Positions 14,453-19,280 of a DNA stretch of 19,280 nt are shown in pieces. The DNA lies in NCBI GenBank assembly GCA_945862495.1, contig CAMAYM010000048.1:1-19280 (forward strand), given 5' to 3'. Both the position numbers and the translations under genes were made by a program. How positions within the stretch are numbered: the first letter of the stretch is position 1; each line of letters starts with the position of its first letter. This stretch comes from Bordetella parapertussis. Its GTDB lineage: Bacteria; Pseudomonadota; Gammaproteobacteria; Burkholderiales; Burkholderiaceae_B. The notes beneath the pieces are model-generated. The model searched no databases and was not told where the DNA came from. It saw nothing but the letters and a program-made list of their open reading frames with translations.

Positions 14453-15297
14453 CCCCCGAAATTCGTCCAGAACAATCCATTGAGCTACTAAAAGCGCTGC
14501 ACATCCTGACGCGTGACGGAAAGCTCAATCAAGACAGCAGGCGCAAACTTAAACAGGTTTACCACTTATTTCAATTTATTGAGCCCCTACTTAAACAAGT
14601 TCAACTCAAGCGAAATGATTTTTGTGTTGTGGATCACGGTGCGGGTAAATCCTACCTAGGATTTATACTTGTTGATCTGTATTTGCGACATCACGCGCCT
14701 CTCGCAACTATGATTGGGATCGAAACACGCTCAGAACTTGTCGAACAAACCAAAAAACTAGCTCAAGATCTCGGTTTTGAGCAGATGCGCTTTTTAAATG
14801 AATCGGTCGCACAATCCATCGTGTCTCCGTCTTTGCCTGCAGAAGTCGATCTTGTGACCGCACTGCACGCATGTAATACCGCTACCGACGATGCCATACG
14901 ATTTGGCCTTGCTAAACGGGCAGAGTTTATGGTGCTAGTTCCTTGCTGTCAGGCCGAAGTGGCAGGTGTCTTGCGTAAACATAAAGCACAGCAGCTTAAA
15001 GACCCGCTAGCTGAAATATGGCGTCACCCGCTACATACACGTGAATTTGGTAGCCAAGTTACCAACACATTGCGTTGCTTACAACTCGAAGCGCATGGGT
15101 ATCAGGTGACCGTGACGGAACTCGTTGGCTGGGAGCACTCAATGAAAAATGAGCTGTTAATTGCGCAACGTAAAGGGCCGCCAAAGCCCTACACCATCGC
15201 ACGTCTTGAGGCATTGCTCGCGCGTTTAGGCCTTGAAGAACTCAAACAACGTTTTTTTGTTCCTGATCAATTGAGTCAATCCGGTGAGCAATCATGA
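14446..15297 (+). CDS. Class I SAM-dependent methyltransferase (Methyltransf_32 type)
   Basis: The 283-aa product has a Rossmann-type SAM-binding motif, VVDHGAGKSYLGFIL (61-75), in the form seen in the Methyltransf_32 family (relatives of GSTCD and METTL25). LVTALHACNTATDDAI (136-151) is the second conserved block, and VPCCQAE (165-171) is the family's Cys-Cys motif. The acidic E93 in GIET would bind the SAM ribose. The substrate is unknown; RNA is a guess at most. Its stop overlaps the next gene's start as ATGA, so the two are co-translated. Confidence 0.85.
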   Translation: MSTPEIRPEQSIELLKALHILTRDGKLNQDSRRKLKQVYHLFQFIEPLLKQVQLKRNDFCVVDHGAGKSYLGFILVDLYLRHHAPLATMIGIETRSELVEQTKKLAQDLGFEQMRFLNESVAQSIVSPSLPAEVDLVTALHACNTATDDAIRFGLAKRAEFMVLVPCCQAEVAGVLRKHKAQQLKDPLAEIWRHPLHTREFGSQVTNTLRCLQLEAHGYQVTVTELVGWEHSMKNELLIAQRKGPPKPYTIARLEALLARLGLEELKQRFFVPDQLSQSGEQS

Positions 15298-16160
15298 CAA
15301 CCAAGCCCATTCGTTTGTTGATTGCCGGTTGCGGCGACCTCGGTATTCGCGTGGCAAATAAAGTACTACTCGAGCACGGTAACTGTGTTTGGGGACTGCG
15401 GCGTTCTCTTGATGAGCATTGCGAACGTGCGCCTGGCTTTGAGTGGCTCGTGGCTGATATGACCAAGCCAGAGACACTAACCTTGTTACCGGCCGGTATG
15501 ACGCACGTACTATTTTGCGCCGCACCAAATAATCGAACTGAGTCGGCGTATCGGGATGTTTATTTTAATGGCCTTAAAAATGTTGTTGAGCGCGCACTGA
15601 ATCCTGCTTTAAAACGTATTTTGTTTGTATCTTCGAGTGCTGTTTACGGAGCGCATGGTGATGAATGGGTCGACGAAGAAACGCCCGTGAATCCACAAAA
15701 CTTTAACGGTAGGATCCTTCTGGAAAGTGAACAATGGCTAAGTCGTTTTTGCCATGAGCACGCTATCAAAAATATCAGCTTGAGGTTGTCTGGGATCTAT
15801 GGTCCAGGGCGAGTGCAATTGTTAGAAAAACTCAAACTTGGCTTGTTGGGTGCGCCCTCCTCACCCATTCATTGGGCCAATCGCATTCACGTGGAAGACG
15901 CAGCAAACGCCATCTTGCATCTCATGCATTTGCCAGACCCTATGAGTACTTACCTCGTGACAGATAGTACGCCGCTTCCGCTACATATTCTTTATGAAAG
16001 CTTAGCGCGACTCGTCAATGGACCGACCCCGTCTGAAGCGGCAGCCCCTAGTTTTGTCGGTAGTAAACGACTGAGTAACGCTAGGCTTCGCGCATCGGGC
16101 TTTGATTTCTTGTGGCCAGATAGCGTTGCTGGCTACGCCTCACTCGTTCAGGCAGGATAA
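15294..16160 (+). CDS. YeeZ-like NAD(P)-dependent epimerase/dehydratase family protein
   Basis: An extended-SDR-like Rossmann protein of 288 aa. The dinucleotide-binding motif is GCGDLG (12-17), followed by SSSAVYG (113-119) and LRLSGIYGPGR (163-173). The usual catalytic YxxxK is missing: the matching place reads NGRILLESEQ (138-147), as in E. coli YeeZ. Thus the reaction is uncertain and may not be a classical SDR one. It is coupled to the upstream methyltransferase through a 4-base overlap, and its end overlaps greB on the other strand by 13 bases. Confidence 0.87.
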   Translation: MTTKPIRLLIAGCGDLGIRVANKVLLEHGNCVWGLRRSLDEHCERAPGFEWLVADMTKPETLTLLPAGMTHVLFCAAPNNRTESAYRDVYFNGLKNVVERALNPALKRILFVSSSAVYGAHGDEWVDEETPVNPQNFNGRILLESEQWLSRFCHEHAIKNISLRLSGIYGPGRVQLLEKLKLGLLGAPSSPIHWANRIHVEDAANAILHLMHLPDPMSTYLVTDSTPLPLHILYESLARLVNGPTPSEAAAPSFVGSKRLSNARLRASGFDFLWPDSVAGYASLVQAG

Positions 16161-16699
16161 TGAATCTCTAGGATATCGAGTTCTTCGATACCACCGGGTG
16201 TCCTGAGCGTCACGGTGTCACCAAGCTTTGCTTTGGTCAGCGCACGGGCCACAGGAGAAATCCAACTGATCCGACCCTGCAAAGGTTCTGCCTCATCCAC
16301 ACCCACAATCGTGACACGATGCTCTTGGCCATCTTGATTGGCGTACAAGACGGTGGCACCAAAAAAAACTTGCTCACGATTAGTCTGAAGTGCAGGATCA
16401 ACAACTTCAGCGAGCTCTAGACGTTTGGTCAAAAACCGCATACGTCGATCAATTTCGCGTAAACGTTTTTTTCCGTACAAGTAGTCGCCATTCTCTGAGC
16501 GATCACCGTTAGAGGCCGCCCATGAAACGATCTGCACCATGGCAGGGCGTTCTTCGTTCATCAGATGCGCAAGCTCATCTCGCAGGCCAGCATATCCACC
16601 AGGTGTCAGATAGTTTTTTGTACCAGCAGGCAAGGCCTGAGCCTCTGGCAGATCCTCATCCTCAACACCATCTTGCTCTTTGACGAAAGCTTTATTCAT
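16148..16699 (-). CDS. greB: Transcription elongation factor GreB
   Basis: GreB enters the RNA polymerase secondary channel and stimulates cleavage of backtracked RNA. The N-terminal coiled coil carries the acidic tip in NGDRSENGDYLYGKKRL, with D66 and E69 as the metal-coordinating tip residues. REIDRRMRFLTKRLE (81-95) is typical of GreB rather than GreA. The C-terminal FKBP-like domain ends in GIEELDILEI. It is 183 aa against about 158 in E. coli because of an acidic N-terminal extension of some 25 residues. It starts 6 bases after the PHP gene's stop. Confidence 0.95.
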   Translation of the reverse strand: MNKAFVKEQDGVEDEDLPEAQALPAGTKNYLTPGGYAGLRDELAHLMNEERPAMVQIVSWAASNGDRSENGDYLYGKKRLREIDRRMRFLTKRLELAEVVDPALQTNREQVFFGATVLYANQDGQEHRVTIVGVDEAEPLQGRISWISPVARALTKAKLGDTVTLRTPGGIEELDILEIHYPA

Positions 16700-16705
16700 T
16701 GTTGA

Positions 16706-17557
16706 TTAAACCAAATCCTGCCATACAGGCTTGAGATCAACGGGGAGTGGTGGCAGACTACCAAGCTCAATACGGCTTTCCTCCGGGCTGTGGAAATCAG
16801 ATCCACATGAGGCCTGAAAGCCATAATGTCTGGCCACTTGGGCATACTCTTTAAATTGAGGCACACTATGACTTCCCGTGACGACTTCGATCGCGCAACC
16901 ACCGAGGTCCTTAAACGTATCGAAGAGCGCTCCAAACTGTAATGGCGTGTATTTGTAACGGCCTGGGTGGGCAATGACAGCTACGCCACCTGCCCCACGT
17001 ATCCAGTTGATAGCAGACTCAAGTGTCGCCCATTGCATAGGTTCATGCGCCGGCCCATCATCCTTAAGTAAACGGTCAAAGACGGCCTGAACAGTTGGAA
17101 AAAAACCCGATTGAACTAAAAAACGCGCAAAATGAGTACGGCTGATGAGCTCGGGATTGCCTGCAAAAGTCAAGGCGCCTTCAAAGGCTCCGGGCATCCC
17201 CAGCTTTGCGAGACGGTCCCCAATGCGTTTGGCGCGTTGCGCACGCCCTGCTCGTGTCTGACGCAAACCTTCAACAAGGGTGGCATCTAGTGGATTGAAA
17301 CCCAGACCAACAATGTGAACAGTCTGCTTTGCCCAAGTGACCGAAATTTCAACGCCAGTCAGGTAATTGAGACCAATTTCACGGGCGGTTTCGGAGGCAA
17401 TCGCTTGTCCAGAGAGTTCGTCATGATCCGTCAAAGACCAAAGCGTCACACCCGAATCTTTGGCACGTCTCGCCAAGTCGTCCGGAGCAAATACGCCATC
17501 AGAAACAGTTGAATGACAGTGCAAATCAGCACAAAAAGTATCCGCAAAAGTATTCAT
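16706..17557 (-). CDS. rnm: PHP-domain phosphoesterase, RNase AM / 3',5'-nucleoside bisphosphate phosphatase type
   Basis: Members of this family (YciV/TrpH, now RNase AM) cut 3',5'-bisphosphonucleotides and trim the 5' ends of rRNA. The trinuclear metal site is visible: DLHCHS (D11, H13, H15), D20, LTDHDEL (H45), GVEIS (E70), HIVGLGF (H81), H199 in IAHPGRY, and GSDFHSP (D256, H258). RTHFAR (142-147) is also typical. The length, 283 aa, is normal. It lies 4 bases after the alpha/beta hydrolase stop and 6 bases before greB, so the three are likely one operon. Which of the two known activities dominates cannot be read from the sequence. Confidence 0.9.
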   Translation of the reverse strand: MNTFADTFCADLHCHSTVSDGVFAPDDLARRAKDSGVTLWSLTDHDELSGQAIASETAREIGLNYLTGVEISVTWAKQTVHIVGLGFNPLDATLVEGLRQTRAGRAQRAKRIGDRLAKLGMPGAFEGALTFAGNPELISRTHFARFLVQSGFFPTVQAVFDRLLKDDGPAHEPMQWATLESAINWIRGAGGVAVIAHPGRYKYTPLQFGALFDTFKDLGGCAIEVVTGSHSVPQFKEYAQVARHYGFQASCGSDFHSPEESRIELGSLPPLPVDLKPVWQDLV

Positions 17558-17561
17558 CGCA

Positions 17562-18524
17562 TCAATGCCTTAAAGCTTGGGAGTCTTGCGCTGTCTGACT
17601 CAATAAAAAATCTGTCACCACGTTAATTTGAGCTGTCGCCATCAAAGTGGGCGCGTGTCCAACACCAGCGATTTCAGTCAAACGCGCTTGAGGCTGAAAT
17701 TGCAGCATTTTCTGACAGGTTTGTTCTGACAGTAAATCAGATTGCTGTCCTCGAATAATTTGTATGGGGACGGAAAGGGAAGCAAATGCCCCCCAAAGAA
17801 ATGCTTCACCCTGAGCAGCGAGTTCAGGTGTGAGCTGCTTGAAAGGAACGGCTAACGTGAGGTCATAATGTTTTACCCATTGACCCGCTTGCTCAACGTA
17901 AACATATTGTGTCAAGTCGGCCCATTGCTCAGGCGTGTGCGGACCAAAACTTTCACACGTCATGCGCACATATTGAACGGCTTGCTCAAAACTTGGAAAA
18001 CTGACATTTTCACCCACATACAGGCCAATGCGTGCCAAAGACTCGGGCTCAAGGTGCGGACCTACATCATTTAATACTATTGAATCAAGACGCAGTTGCG
18101 TTAAAGGTATGGTGGTGTGACTCTGTGCAGGTGTCAAAGTCGCAATCGAATGACGTGCTTGTGCCAAAGCACCCGCATAGACTAAGCCGATCAGTCCCCC
18201 CATTGACGTCCCGACCCAATGCAAGCGCTTAGGCTGTAGTCGCGCGATCAAAGTGACCATATCCGAGACATATTGAGGCAACCCATAGAGTGCGGGATTG
18301 GACAACCAGTCCGACAGACCGCGGCCGGCTACATCAGGACAAATCACACGATATCGGGTAGACAAGACTTTCGCCAAGGCATCAAAATCTCGGCCCGTCC
18401 GTGTTAAACCGTGAACGCAGAGAAGAACTTCATGATTGTCTGGATCTCCCCATTCGTAGTACGCCATGCGATGCAGCCCCGCGGGACTGGAACAGGTCAC
18501 GGCTTGCAAACGTGGCAACAACAT
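17562..18524 (-). CDS. Alpha/beta hydrolase
   Basis: The product has a complete triad on an alpha/beta hydrolase fold: nucleophile S107 in GTSMGG (106-110), D263 in GQQSDLL, and H290 in GVGHAPTL. The oxyanion HG pair is in VHGLTRTG (38-45). The cap region is about 130-250. Nothing shows the substrate; esterase or C-C hydrolase roles are both possible. The start at 18524 (320 aa) is preferred over the first ATG in frame at 18605, because GGGGGAA lies 7 bases upstream and family similarity begins around residue 15. No signal peptide is seen, so it is cytosolic. Confidence 0.88.
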   Translation of the reverse strand: MLLPRLQAVTCSSPAGLHRMAYYEWGDPDNHEVLLCVHGLTRTGRDFDALAKVLSTRYRVICPDVAGRGLSDWLSNPALYGLPQYVSDMVTLIARLQPKRLHWVGTSMGGLIGLVYAGALAQARHSIATLTPAQSHTTIPLTQLRLDSIVLNDVGPHLEPESLARIGLYVGENVSFPSFEQAVQYVRMTCESFGPHTPEQWADLTQYVYVEQAGQWVKHYDLTLAVPFKQLTPELAAQGEAFLWGAFASLSVPIQIIRGQQSDLLSEQTCQKMLQFQPQARLTEIAGVGHAPTLMATAQINVVTDFLLSQTAQDSQALRH

Positions 18525-18610
18525 GGTGAGTTCCCCCGAGTCTTGTTCGGCGAGTGCTCGAACGTCTTTCTTATTGTAGTACTGACCCGGGAGAAATCGC
18601 CGCAATGCAA

Positions 18611-18630
18611 CAAAAGCTTATTTTTTAAGC
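18611..18630 (-). terminator. Small hairpin after the Bug receptor gene
   Basis: On the minus strand GCTTA and TAAGC flank an A5 loop, and TTTTG follows. The hairpin covers the receptor's stop codon. A 5-bp stem is short for a terminator, so this is only a weak candidate. Confidence 0.25.
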
Positions 18631-19280
18631 ATTCCTGCGTTACGAGCGTCTTCCATCACCAAGGGTTCCTTTTCCTTCATGAAAGCAGGAATCTTTTCAA
18701 GTGGAATGTCGACCAGAACAAAACCGCCCTCTTCCAAACGTTTCTTTGTAGCGGGATCTGCATTGAGCTTTGCCATGTAATCAGACATTTTCTTTTGGGT
18801 AGCGATCGGTGTGCTCTTTGGCATTGCAATACCTCTATACGCGCCATCGACCCAATTGAGCCCAAGCTCTTTAAAGGTTGGTACATCAGGAAGAGCAGGA
18901 TGACGCTTTTCAGTAGCGACAGCGAGGGTTCGCACACGATTTTTCTGTTGGATCGCTAGGGGTAAATAGCCCATTGCACCGTCAACATGCATTCCAATCA
19001 GCGAAGCAATTAAGTCCCCAGTACCTTTGAATGGAACATAGTTAACTTTGACATCCGCTAACTTGTTGAGACGCTCAGTTGCCATATGATTAGCCGAGTA
19101 CTGCGCAGATCCTGCAAGCGACATCTTGCCAGGATTTTTCTTGGCAGCAGCAATGAACTCTTGGTAAGTCTTATAAGGACTGTCGGCCGACACCATCAGT
19201 GCATCAGGCGTAAAGTGGTAGTAATAAACAGAGTTGATATCATTGGTTTTGTACTGAGTGCCATCTTGTAGCGGTTGCAA
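18618..19280 (-). CDS. Bug/TctC-family tripartite tricarboxylate transporter substrate-binding protein, partial
   Basis: This is the C-terminal 220 or so residues of a periplasmic binding protein; the N-terminus with its signal peptide lies beyond the right edge. Typical TctC blocks are visible: KNPGKMSLAGSAQYSANHM, VNYVPFKGTGDLIASLIGMH and LPDVPTFKELG. Bug receptors bind organic acids, amino acids or nicotinate-like compounds and are greatly expanded in Bordetella and other Burkholderiales; the ligand cannot be predicted here. No TctA or TctB gene is seen, so it may be an orphan receptor. Confidence 0.92.
   Translation of the reverse strand: MQPLQDGTQYKTNDINSVYYYHFTPDALMVSADSPYKTYQEFIAAAKKNPGKMSLAGSAQYSANHMATERLNKLADVKVNYVPFKGTGDLIASLIGMHVDGAMGYLPLAIQQKNRVRTLAVATEKRHPALPDVPTFKELGLNWVDGAYRGIAMPKSTPIATQKKMSDYMAKLNADPATKKRLEEGGFVLVDIPLEKIPAFMKEKEPLVMEDARNAGMLKK

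Noticed and set aside
1..19280. CRISPR arrays, toxin-antitoxin pairs, defence genes, transposases or phage genes
   Set aside because: Looked for across the window; every sizeable gene is accounted for by housekeeping or metabolic families, and no regularly spaced direct repeats were seen.

Overview
The window is a dense stretch of bacterial chromosome, most likely from a betaproteobacterium of the order Burkholderiales and probably the family Alcaligenaceae. This is inferred from three things: a Bug/TctC-type extracytoplasmic receptor at the right edge, the surE-pcm-nlpD ... rlmD gene order, and beta-type versions of ArgH, GreB and Pcm (Pcm with an N-terminal extension). Base composition is moderate rather than GC-rich, unlike Bordetella. 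I see no insertion sequences, phage genes, CRISPR arrays, tRNA or rRNA genes. No stretch above 300 bases lacks a gene; the longest gaps are about 140-155 bases between divergent genes.

Layout from left to right: argH (+) is followed by a minus-strand cluster surE > pcm > nlpD > PolB-like exonuclease > rlmD, read from about 5970 down to 1504. In many beta- and gammaproteobacteria rpoS follows nlpD, but here there is none and a predicted 3'-5' exonuclease occupies that position. plsY (+) diverges from surE and converges on tsaD (-), which lies just downstream of a YbiT-type ABC-F gene. A Na+/alanine-type symporter (+) diverges from the ABC-F gene. A minus-strand group follows (14365 down to 10915): a Tgl-like transglutaminase-fold protein, a HAD phosphatase, tadA and an LD-carboxypeptidase, the last three overlapping. 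A divergent plus-strand pair encodes a Methyltransf_32-type methyltransferase and a YeeZ-like dehydrogenase, joined by an ATGA overlap. The window ends with a minus-strand run: a truncated Bug receptor, an alpha/beta hydrolase, a PHP-domain RNase AM-like phosphoesterase and greB.

Most genes are housekeeping: arginine synthesis, rRNA and tRNA modification, protein repair, cell division and wall turnover, phospholipid synthesis, transcript cleavage. The points that deserve a second look are: (1) an 11-base G tract inside pcm, where slippage would either truncate Pcm or run its frame through the nlpD start; (2) a long hairpin at the surE/pcm junction that holds a perfect AGGAGG ribosome-binding site; (3) a protein at 13220-14365 that appears to be a distant relative of the Bacillus spore-coat transglutaminase Tgl, keeping the cysteine but apparently not the catalytic Glu/His; (4) the absence of rpoS; and (5) several inverted repeats at promoters and gene junctions. 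Family calls come from recognising motifs by eye and from memory of family members; no search was run.
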